Positions 1 to 7,019 of a DNA stretch of 13,234 bases are shown piece by piece. The DNA comes from an uncultured Carnobacterium sp. (GTDB taxonomy: Bacteria > Bacillota > Bacilli > Lactobacillales > Aerococcaceae). The notes below the pieces were generated by a model, which saw only the letters and a program-made list of their open reading frames with translations, was not told the origin of the DNA and made no database searches. The position numbers were made by a program, and so were the translations under genes. Each line of letters opens with the position of its first letter. The first letter of the stretch is position 1. The stretch spans positions 1-13,234 of the forward strand of contig CALCML010000209.1 of NCBI GenBank assembly GCA_937967765.1, in the 5' to 3' direction.

Positions 1-2
1 AA

Positions 3-902
3 GGTACTAACATTCTATGTGACTTATGGTGTGGAACTGGTAAACGTAGCCACGGCAACGGAAAAATGAAAACTGGTCACCAAATGCAACGTATGAGTGG
101 TTGCCAAAACTTACAACCAAACTTACGTACACAACCATTCGTAATCGATCCATTTGAAGTGAAAAACGTTGATGCTTTAGTAGTAACACACATTCACTCA
201 GACCACTTAGACATTAACACAGCTGCTGCAGTTGCTAACAACTGTCCAGAAGCAAAATTCATTGGACCACAAGAAGTAGTAAACACTTGGTTAGGTTGGG
301 GAGTTCCTGCTGAACGTACAATCGTTGTACATCCAGGAGACTCAGTTCAAATTAAAGATATCGAAATCGTTGCTTTAGAAGCATTTGACCGTACAGCTTT
401 AGTAACTGCTAAAGACGGTGAAGTTCTTAAAGGTAAAATGCCTCAAGACATGGACGAAATCGCTGTTAACTACTTATTCAAAACAAGTGGTGGTAACTTA
501 TATCACGCAGGAGATTCTCACTACTCAAACATGTTTGCTAAACATGGTAACGAACATGAAATCGATGTGTGCTTAGGTGCTTACGGTGAAAACCCTCGTG
601 GTATCACTGACAAAGTGACTTCAGTGGATATGTTACGTATGGCTGAATCATTAAACGCTAAAGTAGTTATCCCAGTTCACTATGACATTTGGGCTAACTT
701 CCAAGCAGATCCAAAAGAAATTACAGAAATCTGGAAATTCAAGAAAGATCGCCTAGAATACAAATTCAAACCATTCATTTGGCAAGTAGGTGGTAAATAT
801 ACTTACCCAACTGACAAAGATAAATTAGAATTCAACTTCTACCGTGGATTTGATGATGTATTCTCAGTTGAGAATGACGTTCCATTCCCATCATTCTTAT
901 AA
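3..902 (+). CDS. ulaG: L-ascorbate-6-phosphate lactonase UlaG, 5' truncated by window edge
   Basis: Metallo-beta-lactamase-fold hydrolase that opens the lactone ring of L-ascorbate-6-phosphate to 3-keto-L-gulonate-6-phosphate in the cytoplasm, the first step after PTS import. The frame is open from base 3 with no stop, and the residues before the first ATG at 66 (CDLWCGTGK, then SHGN) match the conserved family interior, so the gene starts upstream of the window. By memory of the roughly 354-residue E. coli protein, about 50 N-terminal residues are missing. Visible landmarks are the metal-binding HxHxDH motif (THIHSDHLD, bases 186-209), GDSHYSN, the family-typical [17 protein letters not shown] near the C-terminus and the ending PFPSFL. 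Very high similarity to known UlaG proteins makes the call secure. It lies directly upstream of the ascorbate PTS genes, whereas in E. coli it is a separate transcription unit. A 103-base gap with a hairpin separates it from ulaC. Confidence 0.96.
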   Translation, partial: GTNILCDLWCGTGKRSHGNGKMKTGHQMQRMSGCQNLQPNLRTQPFVIDPFEVKNVDALVVTHIHSDHLDINTAAAVANNCPEAKFIGPQEVVNTWLGWGVPAERTIVVHPGDSVQIKDIEIVALEAFDRTALVTAKDGEVLKGKMPQDMDEIAVNYLFKTSGGNLYHAGDSHYSNMFAKHGNEHEIDVCLGAYGENPRGITDKVTSVDMLRMAESLNAKVVIPVHYDIWANFQADPKEITEIWKFKKDRLEYKFKPFIWQVGGKYTYPTDKDKLEFNFYRGFDDVFSVENDVPFPSFL

Positions 903-924
903 TATTGTCATTAAATAACTTTGG

Positions 925-955
925 AGAGCCTAGAGCTTAACCCACTCTAGGCTTT
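925..955 (+). other. Intercistronic stem-loop between ulaG and ulaC
   Basis: AGCCTAGAG (927-935) pairs perfectly with CTCTAGGCT (945-953) around a nine-base loop, and A-T and G-U pairs at 925-926/954-955 extend it. Only TTT follows, then ACC, so it lacks the uridine tract of a normal intrinsic terminator. It may be a weak or partial terminator, or a processing or stabilising element that gives ulaG a different expression level from the PTS genes. No decisive evidence separates these options. Confidence 0.55.
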
Positions 956-1005
956 ACCAAACTGTACTAATGAATACGATTTCTTAATAACAAAAGGAGG
1001 AACAT

Positions 1006-1455
1006 ATGTTAAAAGAAATTATCGAAAACGGCCGCTTTTCGTTCCAAAAAGGTTCCCTATCATGGGAAGAGGCAATTAAAACAGCTTGCCAACCTTTAAT
1101 CGAACAAAAAGTGATCGAACCTGAATACCCAGGTTACATTATTAGTAATGTTCATGAATTTGGACCTTACATTGTAATTGCTCCAGAAATCTGTATCCCT
1201 CATGCTCAAGAAGGAAAAGGGGTAAATGATACTGCTGTAGCATTTATGAACATCGAGGAAGCTGTGGACTTTGGACCAGGTGCTGACTACCAACCACGTT
1301 TATTCTTCGTATTAGCATCAACTGATAATGAAAAACACTTAAACAACTTATCAGAATTAGTAACATTATTAGATGATGAATCAATTATCAATGCGTTTAT
1401 TGAAGCGCACTCAAAAGAGGACTTAGAAAAAATTTTAAAAGGAATAGGTGAATAA
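1006..1455 (+). CDS. ulaC: PTS system L-ascorbate-specific EIIA component
   Basis: Cytoplasmic phosphocarrier of the ascorbate PTS. It accepts phosphate from HPr on a histidine and passes it to the EIIB cysteine. The 149-residue length fits the PTS EIIA type-2 (mannitol/fructose-like) domain alone. The expected phospho-histidine is His66 in the motif IPHAQEG, followed by the GVNDTAVAF strand and the EAVDFGPG segment typical of UlaC. The start is fixed by a strong ribosome binding site, AAAGGAGG, ending at base 1000 just before ATG 1006. The stop is followed after two bases by the ulaA start, so the two are probably translationally coupled. Its neighbours, an EIIC of the UlaA family and a separate EIIB, complete one transporter and support the ascorbate assignment over other EIIA-2 substrates. 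Confidence 0.93.
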   Translation: MLKEIIENGRFSFQKGSLSWEEAIKTACQPLIEQKVIEPEYPGYIISNVHEFGPYIVIAPEICIPHAQEGKGVNDTAVAFMNIEEAVDFGPGADYQPRLFFVLASTDNEKHLNNLSELVTLLDDESIINAFIEAHSKEDLEKILKGIGE

Positions 1456-1457
1456 TA

Positions 1458-2954
1458 ATGGATTTTTTATTCAGTTTTTGGCAATTCTTCTACGCTAACA
1501 TTTTTACAAAACCACAATACTTTGTTGGTTTAATCGTTTTAGTTGGTTACTTACTATTAGGTCGTAAATGGTATGATGCATTAGCAGGTTTTATTAAAGC
1601 AGTTGTAGGTTACATGATTTTAAACGTAGCTGCTGGTGGATTAGTTTCAAACTTCCGTCCAGTATTAGCAGCATTAGGGGATCGTTTCGGATTACAAGCT
1701 GCGGTTATTGACCCATATTTCGGTCAAGCTGCTGCTGAAGCAGCTTTAAGTGCTGCAGGTCATGCAACAGGTTTAACAGTTCAAGTATTGTTGGTTGCTT
1801 TCTTAACGAACTTAGCTCTAGTTATTTTCCGTAAATTAACTAAAGTCCGTACTGTATTTATTACTGGACACATCATGGTTCAACAATCAGCTACAGCAAC
1901 TTGGTTAATGGCCCTAGCTTTAGGTAACAATGTAAACCAATTAGAATTCGTTATTCTTTTAGGTATCGTTCTTGGGGTTTATTGGGCAGTTGCATCAAAC
2001 TTAACAGTAGAAGCTACACAAGAATTAACAGAAGGCGGCGGATTTGCAATTGGTCACCAACAAATGTTTGGGGTTTGGTTAGTTGATAAATTAGCTCCTA
2101 AATTCTCAGGTAAAAACGACAAGAAGATTGAAGATCTTGAATTACCAGGTTTCTTATCAATCTTCAAAGAATCAATCGTTGCTACATCAATCTTAATGAT
2201 TGTGTTCTTCGGTGCAATCTTATTAGTATTAGGTAAAGACTACTTAGTAAGCGTAAATGGACAAGAATTAACAGTTGCTGCTTCTAAATTCAAAATGACT
2301 ACATTAAAAGCAACAGATGACTTCTTCTTCTACATTTTACAAACAGCATTAACATTCACTGTTTATGTTCAAATCTTACAATTAGGGGTTCGTTTATTCG
2401 TTGCTGAGTTATCAGAAGCGTTCCAAGGTATCTCTAACAAATTATTACCAGGTTCTATGCCAGCGGTTGACTGTGCTGCAGTTTACGGATTCGGTTCTCC
2501 AAACGCTGTAACAGTTGGTTTCTTATTCGGGGTATTAGGACAAATCGTAGCAATCTTAGGATTAATCGTGTTCAAATCTCCAGTATTAATCATCACTGGA
2601 TTCGTACCAGTATTCTTCGACAACGCTACATTCGCAGTATACGCTAACCATAAAGGTGGTTTACGTGCTGCTTCAATCTTGACATTCTTATCAGGTGTGA
2701 TCCAAGTATTAGGTGGAGCAATTGCCGCAGGTGCATTTGGTTTAGCTGCATACGGTGGATGGCATGGTAACTTTGACTGGGATACAATCTGGGTTGGATT
2801 CGGATTCTTAATGCAAAACTTCCAATACATTGGTTTAGGTATCGTATTATTAATCTTATTAGTAATCCCTCAATTACAATACAGCAAAAACAAAGAACAT
2901 TACTTCACTATTGCTGAAGACTATGAAACATCCTTAGAGTCTAAGCAAAACTAA
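1458..2954 (+). CDS. ulaA: PTS system L-ascorbate-specific EIIC permease
   Basis: Integral membrane transport subunit that binds L-ascorbate outside and delivers it for phosphorylation by EIIB. At 498 residues it is slightly longer than the roughly 465-residue E. coli protein, with the extra length apparently in a loop around residues 260-285 (VNGQELTVAASKFK) and a charged C-terminal tail (EDYETSLESKQN). Long hydrophobic segments run through the protein, and characteristic UlaA stretches include FTKPQYFVGLIVLVGYLLLG near the N-terminus, GHIMVQQSATATWLMAL, and the region around GSMPAVDCAAVYGFG. The ATG at 1458 lies two bases after the ulaC stop, with AGGTG (1446-1450) inside the end of ulaC as the ribosome binding site. 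The family is the UlaA/SgaT type, not the glucose or fructose EIIC superfamilies. After the stop there is an 85-base gap with a strong hairpin before ulaB. Confidence 0.95.
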   Translation: MDFLFSFWQFFYANIFTKPQYFVGLIVLVGYLLLGRKWYDALAGFIKAVVGYMILNVAAGGLVSNFRPVLAALGDRFGLQAAVIDPYFGQAAAEAALSAAGHATGLTVQVLLVAFLTNLALVIFRKLTKVRTVFITGHIMVQQSATATWLMALALGNNVNQLEFVILLGIVLGVYWAVASNLTVEATQELTEGGGFAIGHQQMFGVWLVDKLAPKFSGKNDKKIEDLELPGFLSIFKESIVATSILMIVFFGAILLVLGKDYLVSVNGQELTVAASKFKMTTLKATDDFFFYILQTALTFTVYVQILQLGVRLFVAELSEAFQGISNKLLPGSMPAVDCAAVYGFGSPNAVTVGFLFGVLGQIVAILGLIVFKSPVLIITGFVPVFFDNATFAVYANHKGGLRAASILTFLSGVIQVLGGAIAAGAFGLAAYGGWHGNFDWDTIWVGFGFLMQNFQYIGLGIVLLILLVIPQLQYSKNKEHYFTIAEDYETSLESKQN

Positions 2955-2982
2955 TTTAAATAGGTAAAAGAATATAGTAAAA

Positions 2983-3018
2983 TTAGGGTATCGGGTAGTG
3001 TTCTATCCGATACTCTAA
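2983..3018 (+). other. Strong intercistronic hairpin between ulaA and ulaB
   Basis: The arm at 2983-2998 (core TATCGGGTAG) pairs with 3003-3018 (core CTATCCGATA) across a TGTT tetraloop. This gives 16 consecutive pairs, two of them G-U, with no mismatch. No thymine run follows (the next bases are CAATATAAGGAG), so it is not a classical intrinsic terminator. Its 3' edge is only a few bases upstream of the ulaB ribosome binding site. A role in mRNA processing, in 3'-end protection of the upstream message, or in control of ulaB translation is inferred. Confidence 0.75.
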
Positions 3019-3039
3019 CAATATAAGGAGATGTAAAAT

Positions 3040-3324
3040 ATGAAAGTATTAGCAGCATGCGGAAGCGGAATGGGTTCAAGCCAAATTATTAAAATGAAAT
3101 TAACAAACGTGTTCAGAAAATTGAATATTCCTTTAGAAGTTCACCACTGTGCAGTTTCTGAAGCAAAATCTCTAGCTAAAAGCTATGATTTAGTAGTTAT
3201 CTCATCAGCTTTATTAGAAGTATTCGATGGTTTAGATTTACCAAACACTAAAATTGTAGGTTTACAAAACTTATTATCTGAAAAAGAAATGACTGAAAAA
3301 ATTTCTGAAGCTTTAGGCCTATAA
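3040..3324 (+). CDS. ulaB: PTS system L-ascorbate-specific EIIB component
   Basis: Cytoplasmic phosphocarrier that receives phosphate from UlaC and phosphorylates the sugar moved by UlaA. The 94-residue protein is a single PTS_IIB lactose/cellobiose-like domain. The active-site loop is at the N-terminus: Cys7 in the motif [10 protein letters not shown], a P-loop-like phosphocysteine site. The next strand, [14 protein letters not shown], is typical of the fold. Length and motif spacing match E. coli UlaB (about 101 residues). Its start is supported by AGGAG at 3027-3030 and nearby bases; an earlier ATG at 3031 is followed at once by TAA. It is separated from ulaA by the 16-pair hairpin, so its dosage could be tuned independently of the membrane subunit. 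Fourteen bases separate it from ulaF. Confidence 0.94.
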   Translation: MKVLAACGSGMGSSQIIKMKLTNVFRKLNIPLEVHHCAVSEAKSLAKSYDLVVISSALLEVFDGLDLPNTKIVGLQNLLSEKEMTEKISEALGL

Positions 3325-3338
3325 GAAGGGATTCTACA

Positions 3339-4028
3339 ATGGCATACGAACAATTAAAAGAACGTGTATTTAAAGCAAACTTAGAGTTACCAAAACATGG
3401 ATTAGTTATTTTTACATGGGGTAACGTTTCAGAGTACGACCGTGAAGCAGGGGTTATTGCAATCAAACCTTCAGGTGTTGACTATGATAAACTAACTGCT
3501 GATGATATCGTAATTGTGGATATCGACGGAAATAAAGTAGAAGGAGCTCTAAAACCTTCTTCAGACTTAGATACTCACTTAGAAATTTATCGTAATTTCA
3601 AAGATGTAAATGGGGTAGTGCATACTCACTCTCTATGGGCAACTACAATGGCTCAACAAGGACAAGAAATTCCTGCATTCGGTACAACACAAGGGGACTA
3701 CTTCTACGGAACAATTCCTTGCACACGTGAAATGACTGAAGCAGAAATTAAAGGTGCTTATGAGTTAGAAACAGGTAAAGTAATCGTTGAGACTTTCAAA
3801 GATAAAGATCCAAATGCGATTCCTGGCGTTTTAGTATTTAACCATGGACCATTTGCGTGGGGTAAAGACGCAATGGATGCAGTACACAACATTACTGTAT
3901 TAGAATACGTTGCAAACATGGCATGGCATAACTTTGCTTTAAACCCAAATATGAAGCCAATGTCACAAACAATTTTAGATAAACACTATTTAAGAAAACA
4001 TGGAGCGAATGCTTACTATGGACAATAA
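3339..4028 (+). CDS. ulaF: L-ribulose-5-phosphate 4-epimerase
   Basis: Class II aldolase-family, metal-dependent epimerase that converts L-ribulose-5-phosphate to D-xylulose-5-phosphate, which enters the pentose phosphate or phosphoketolase route. At 229 residues it equals the AraD/UlaF/SgbE family length. Zinc-site residues are all visible: His95 and His97 in VVHTHSLW and His169 in FNHGPFAWG, with the catalytic-type Asp76 in KPSSDLD. The phosphate-binding residues of the N-terminal region (TWGNVS, KPSG) are also present. AraD, UlaF and SgbE are very similar enzymes; the position between ascorbate PTS genes and ulaE decides for ulaF here. A ribosome binding site, AGAAGGG, sits eight bases before the start. 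The end overlaps the start of ulaE by 11 bases, which suggests coupled translation. Confidence 0.93.
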   Translation: MAYEQLKERVFKANLELPKHGLVIFTWGNVSEYDREAGVIAIKPSGVDYDKLTADDIVIVDIDGNKVEGALKPSSDLDTHLEIYRNFKDVNGVVHTHSLWATTMAQQGQEIPAFGTTQGDYFYGTIPCTREMTEAEIKGAYELETGKVIVETFKDKDPNAIPGVLVFNHGPFAWGKDAMDAVHNITVLEYVANMAWHNFALNPNMKPMSQTILDKHYLRKHGANAYYGQ

Positions 4029-4869
4029 AAAGTTTTATGAACTTGGTTTGTATGAAAAATCAATGCCAAACACACTTAGTTTTAGAGAAAAGTTAGAAAC
4101 AGTAAAAGCAACTGGATTTGACTTTTTAGAGATCAGTATCGATGAAACTGATGAAAAATTAAGTCGTCTAGAATGGACAAAAGAAGAACGCCAACAATTA
4201 GTAAACGATATGTTTGAAACAGGTGTTCCAATTCGTTCAATGTGCTTAAGTGGCCACCGTAAATATCCATTTGGATCACATGATGAAGCTACTCGTGCAC
4301 GTAGTCTAGAAATCATGGAAAAAGCGATTCAATTAGCAGATGATTTAGGTGTTCGTGTAATCCAATTAGCTGGATACGATGTTTATTACGAAGAAGGAGA
4401 TGCAATAACATTAGATTACTTCATTCAAAACCTTAAGAAAGCTACTGAAATGGCTTCTCAAAAAGGAATTCTTCTTGGTTTCGAAACAATGGAAACCCCA
4501 TTTATGAATACTGTAGAAAAATCTATGCGTTTTGTTGAATTAGTGAAATCTCCATACTTACAAGTATATCCAGACTCAGGTAACTTAATGAACGCATCAT
4601 TAGAACCTGGTGCAAAAAATGTCTACGAAGATATCGAATTAGGGAGAGGGCATATTGTTGCAGCTCACTTAAAAGAAACAATTCCTGGACATTACCGTGA
4701 AATTCCATTTGGTACTGGTCAAATCGACTTCAAACGTATGGTTGATACATTCTTATCAATCGGCGTAAATCGTTTCACTGGTGAATTCTGGTACGTAGGG
4801 CAAGAAAACTGGTTAGACGACATTAAGTTTGCAAACCAATTCTTAAGATCTCATTTTCCAAATAAATAA
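4018..4869 (+). CDS. ulaE: L-ribulose-5-phosphate (L-xylulose-5-phosphate) 3-epimerase
   Basis: TIM-barrel, xylose isomerase-like enzyme that epimerises L-xylulose-5-phosphate to L-ribulose-5-phosphate, the substrate of UlaF. Family landmarks are LGLYEKSMP near the N-terminus, [30 protein letters not shown] and PFGTGQIDF. Likely metal ligands, by alignment from memory, are Glu156 (GFETM), Asp186 (YPDSGN), His217 (AAHLKET) and Glu256 (TGEFW). The ATG at 4018 gives 283 residues, equal to the E. coli enzyme (about 284), and places LGLYEK correctly. In-frame ATGs at 4000 and 4009 would add six or three residues. GGAG at 4002-4005 is 12 bases before 4018, a rather long spacing, and only three bases before 4009, so the exact start is not settled. 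It is the last gene of the operon and is followed by a terminator. Confidence 0.92.
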   Translation: MDNKKFYELGLYEKSMPNTLSFREKLETVKATGFDFLEISIDETDEKLSRLEWTKEERQQLVNDMFETGVPIRSMCLSGHRKYPFGSHDEATRARSLEIMEKAIQLADDLGVRVIQLAGYDVYYEEGDAITLDYFIQNLKKATEMASQKGILLGFETMETPFMNTVEKSMRFVELVKSPYLQVYPDSGNLMNASLEPGAKNVYEDIELGRGHIVAAHLKETIPGHYREIPFGTGQIDFKRMVDTFLSIGVNRFTGEFWYVGQENWLDDIKFANQFLRSHFPNK

Positions 4870-4876
4870 TTAAATT

Positions 4877-4909
4877 GAGGCCTTCCTTAAGTGGAAGGTT
4901 TCTTTTTTT
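4877..4909 (+). terminator. Intrinsic terminator of the ula operon
   Basis: CCTTCC (4881-4886) pairs with GGAAGG (4893-4898) over a six-base loop, and four further pairs at 4877-4880/4899-4902, including two G-U, extend the stem. The 3' side runs into a thymine-rich tract (TTTCTTTTTTT). It lies just after the ulaE stop and fits the end of the ascorbate operon. Confidence 0.85.
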
Positions 4910-5120
4910 ACCTTAAACACCGAACATTTGTATTTTAAAGTTCGTTTTTCACACGCTTACATCATTTTTGTAGTGTTTGAAATATGTAAATTGTATGAAA
5001 ATGCTCATATTTACATTGTTATGGGTTGTAATTTTCGTATATGTCTTGTAATATTATAAAAGGGGTTAAGAATATCTTAATTTCTAACTATATAACCGTA
5101 TCTTAGGAGGATATTTTTTT
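4910..5120 (+). promoter_or_regulatory. Repeat-rich control region upstream of phnD
   Basis: About 210 non-coding bases between the ula terminator and phnD. Visible elements are an inverted repeat CGAAC/GTTCG (4921-4925/4940-4944) followed by TTTTT, an inverted repeat ATGTAAAT/ATTTACAT (4984-4991/5009-5016), and a direct repeat TTGTAAT at 5026-5032 and 5046-5052, 20 bases apart. A possible promoter is TTGTAA (5026-5031), 17 bases, then TAATAT (5049-5054); overlapping AT-rich hexamers such as TATTAT (5052-5057) leave the -10 uncertain. The ribosome binding site AGGAGG is at 5105-5110. The repeats resemble TTTACA-type half-sites of a response regulator such as PhoP, but their spacing is not the standard 11-base period, so that identity is inference only. 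Confidence 0.5.
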
Positions 5121-6185
5121 ATGAAAAAGTCTTTTTGGTCTAAATTAGCAATTGGTTTATCTTCATTGGCGCTTTTAGCAGGGTGCTCAAGTAATTCAAG
5201 TTCTGAATCAACTCAAAACCAAAGTCAAGGTGGTTCAAAAACAATCGAAACTTTAAAAGTTGCTTTTGTTCCGTCTCGTGACCCTGAAACAATTGTTACT
5301 ACAACAGAACCATTAAAAGAACTATTAAAACAAGAATTAGCAAAAGAGGGCTACGATGTTAAAAACGTGGACATCACTGTCGGAACAAGTTTTGACGCAG
5401 TAGGGGAAGCATTAGCATCTGGTAGTGCGGATGTAGGTTTCTTACCTGGTGGTACTTATGTTTTATACGACAAAGAAGTTGACGTATTATTAACAGCTAC
5501 TCGTGATAACTTATTAAAAGATTCTTCTAATCCAAAAGACTGGAACGATGGCTTAGAAACTAAGCGTGGTACAGAACAAGCAACTTCATATAAAGGTTTA
5601 ATCATTGCTGGTCCTACTGAAAAAGGGAAAGAATTAGCAGCGAAAATCAACAGCGGTCAAGAATTAACTTGGGACGATTTAAACTCTGCTAAATGGGGAG
5701 TATTAGGAACTTCATCTTCTTCAGGTTATATCTACCCAACATTATGGTTACAAGATAAATACGGTAAAGGTATTTCTGACTTACAAAACGTTGTACAATC
5801 TGACTCATATGCAAGTTCTGCAGCTCGTTTAGCTTCAGGACAAATCGATATCATGGTTGGTTACGCTGATGTTCGTAATGACTACGCTAAGAAATGGACT
5901 AGCGATTACGGCCGTTCAGAAGACATCTTCAAAGAAACAAACGTTATCGGTGTTACTCCAGATATTTACAATGACACAATTTCAGTAAGTAAAGCTTCTC
6001 CAATCGTTGACGATGCATTCAAAGAAGCATTTGCAAACGCAATGATGAATATCGCTAAAACAGATAAAGGGAAAGAAATCATCAAGATTTACTCTCATAA
6101 AGGCTATAAGAAAGCTAACGCTAGCGATTACGATAAAGAACGTGAAGCACAAAAATTACTTAAAAAACTAAAATCAGGTAACTAA
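5121..6185 (+). CDS. phnD: Phosphonate/phosphite-family ABC transporter substrate-binding lipoprotein
   Basis: Extracellular, lipid-anchored receptor that captures a phosphorus oxyanion ligand and hands it to the permeases. The N-terminus is a lipoprotein signal: lysines, a hydrophobic run, and lipobox LAGC with Cys22 as the lipidated residue, followed by a Ser/Asn/Gln-rich linker. The mature part is a periplasmic-binding-protein type 2 domain of the PhnD/PtxB group: AFVPSRDPE at its start, SGSADVGFLPGGTYV, and the serine-rich ligand loop GTSSSSGYIYP. Length (354) is normal. The start is fixed by AGGAGG ten bases upstream and by the signal peptide. It is first in a phnD-phnC-phnE-phnE operon and is followed by a terminator-like hairpin. 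Family members bind phosphonates, phosphite, hypophosphite or phosphate; the ligand here cannot be read from the sequence alone. Confidence 0.92.
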   Translation: MKKSFWSKLAIGLSSLALLAGCSSNSSSESTQNQSQGGSKTIETLKVAFVPSRDPETIVTTTEPLKELLKQELAKEGYDVKNVDITVGTSFDAVGEALASGSADVGFLPGGTYVLYDKEVDVLLTATRDNLLKDSSNPKDWNDGLETKRGTEQATSYKGLIIAGPTEKGKELAAKINSGQELTWDDLNSAKWGVLGTSSSSGYIYPTLWLQDKYGKGISDLQNVVQSDSYASSAARLASGQIDIMVGYADVRNDYAKKWTSDYGRSEDIFKETNVIGVTPDIYNDTISVSKASPIVDDAFKEAFANAMMNIAKTDKGKEIIKIYSHKGYKKANASDYDKEREAQKLLKKLKSGN

Positions 6186-6209
6186 TAAATTTGTAATGAA
6201 TATCAAATG

Positions 6210-6240
6210 AGGGTTAGGATATTTCTCCTGACCCTTTTTT
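6210..6240 (+). terminator. Terminator-like hairpin between phnD and phnC (probable partial terminator)
   Basis: GGGTTAGGA (6211-6219) pairs with TCCTGACCC (6226-6234), with one G-U pair and a six-base loop, followed directly by six thymines (6235-6240). This is a textbook intrinsic terminator shape within an operon. phnC begins only 17 bases later, and I see no clear promoter in between, so incomplete termination that lowers phnC-phnE-phnE relative to phnD is the likely function. Confidence 0.8.
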
Positions 6241-6257
6241 GAGAGAGAGGCAATAAA

Positions 6258-7019
6258 ATGATTAAATTTGAGAACGTATCTAAGACTTATCCAAACGGGG
6301 TTAAAGGTCTTAAAAATATTAATTTAGAAATTGAACAAGGAGAATTCGTATCGATCATCGGTCTTTCAGGAGCTGGTAAATCAACATTAATTCGTACGAT
6401 TAACCGTATGCTAGATATTAGCGAAGGGAAATTAACAGTTGATGGAATTGACGTTACGAAATTAAAAGGAAAATCTTTACGTAAATTCCGTAGAAATAAA
6501 GTAGGGATGATCTTCCAATCATTCAACTTGGTAACAAGAACAACCGTTATTAAAAACGTATTGACTTCAATCGTTCCTGATATTCCGTTCTTCCGTTCAT
6601 TATTCGGCATTTATACAAAACAAGAGAAACTACTTGCATTAGAAGCATTAGATAAAGTAGGTATTGTAGATAAAGCATTTATTCGTGCAGACCAATTATC
6701 AGGTGGTCAACAACAACGTGTGGCCTTAGCTCGTACATTAGCTCAAAATCCAGAAATTATTCTTGCCGACGAACCAGTTGCCGCATTGGACCCAGTAACT
6801 GCAAAACGAGTAATGGAAGACTTTAAACGCATTAACAAAGATATGAACATTTCTATCCTTTTAAATATTCACCACGTTGAATTAGCGCTTGAATATGCGG
6901 ATCGCATCCTTGGTATTAGAGATGGGGAAATCGTATATGATGGTCCTAGTTCAGAAGTTACACCAGAAGTCTTGGATCTAATTTATAAAGGAAAGGCGGA
7001 GGAGTTACATGAAGCTTAA
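6258..7019 (+). CDS. phnC: Phosphonate-family ABC transporter ATP-binding protein
   Basis: Cytoplasmic ATPase that powers the PhnD/PhnE importer. All nucleotide-binding motifs are present: Walker A GLSGAGKST (residues 35-43), Q-loop Gln87 in IFQSFNL, ABC signature LSGGQQQR (147-154), Walker B ILADEP with Asp171-Glu172, D-loop AALDP, and the H-loop His205 in NIHHVE. Length of 253 residues is normal for PhnC. The segment between Q-loop and signature (IPFFRSLFGIY) is typical of PhnC and distinguishes it from amino-acid or methionine importers. The start ATG is preceded by AGAGG (6246-6250). The end overlaps the start of the first permease gene by 11 bases, and the GGAGG-like site for that gene lies inside phnC, so translation of the two is likely coupled. 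Confidence 0.94.
   Translation: MIKFENVSKTYPNGVKGLKNINLEIEQGEFVSIIGLSGAGKSTLIRTINRMLDISEGKLTVDGIDVTKLKGKSLRKFRRNKVGMIFQSFNLVTRTTVIKNVLTSIVPDIPFFRSLFGIYTKQEKLLALEALDKVGIVDKAFIRADQLSGGQQQRVALARTLAQNPEIILADEPVAALDPVTAKRVMEDFKRINKDMNISILLNIHHVELALEYADRILGIRDGEIVYDGPSSEVTPEVLDLIYKGKAEELHEA

Noticed and set aside
66..68. ATG as the start of UlaG
   Set aside because: The frame is open to the window edge, and the residues before it match conserved UlaG sequence, so it is an internal methionine.
953..980. Possible promoter for ulaC (TTTACC, 16 bases, TACGAT)
   Set aside because: Both hexamers are poor and the -35 overlaps the hairpin; chance matches are common in such AT-rich DNA.
2483..2830. 115-codon open frame on the - strand
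   Set aside because: It lies wholly inside ulaA, antisense to a well-recognised membrane protein; it has proline/asparagine-rich composition typical of a shadow frame and no ribosome binding site.
4996..5009. Catabolite-responsive element-like sequence (TGAAAATGCTCATA)
   Set aside because: The invariant central CG is TG and three defining positions differ, so it does not meet the cre pattern well enough.
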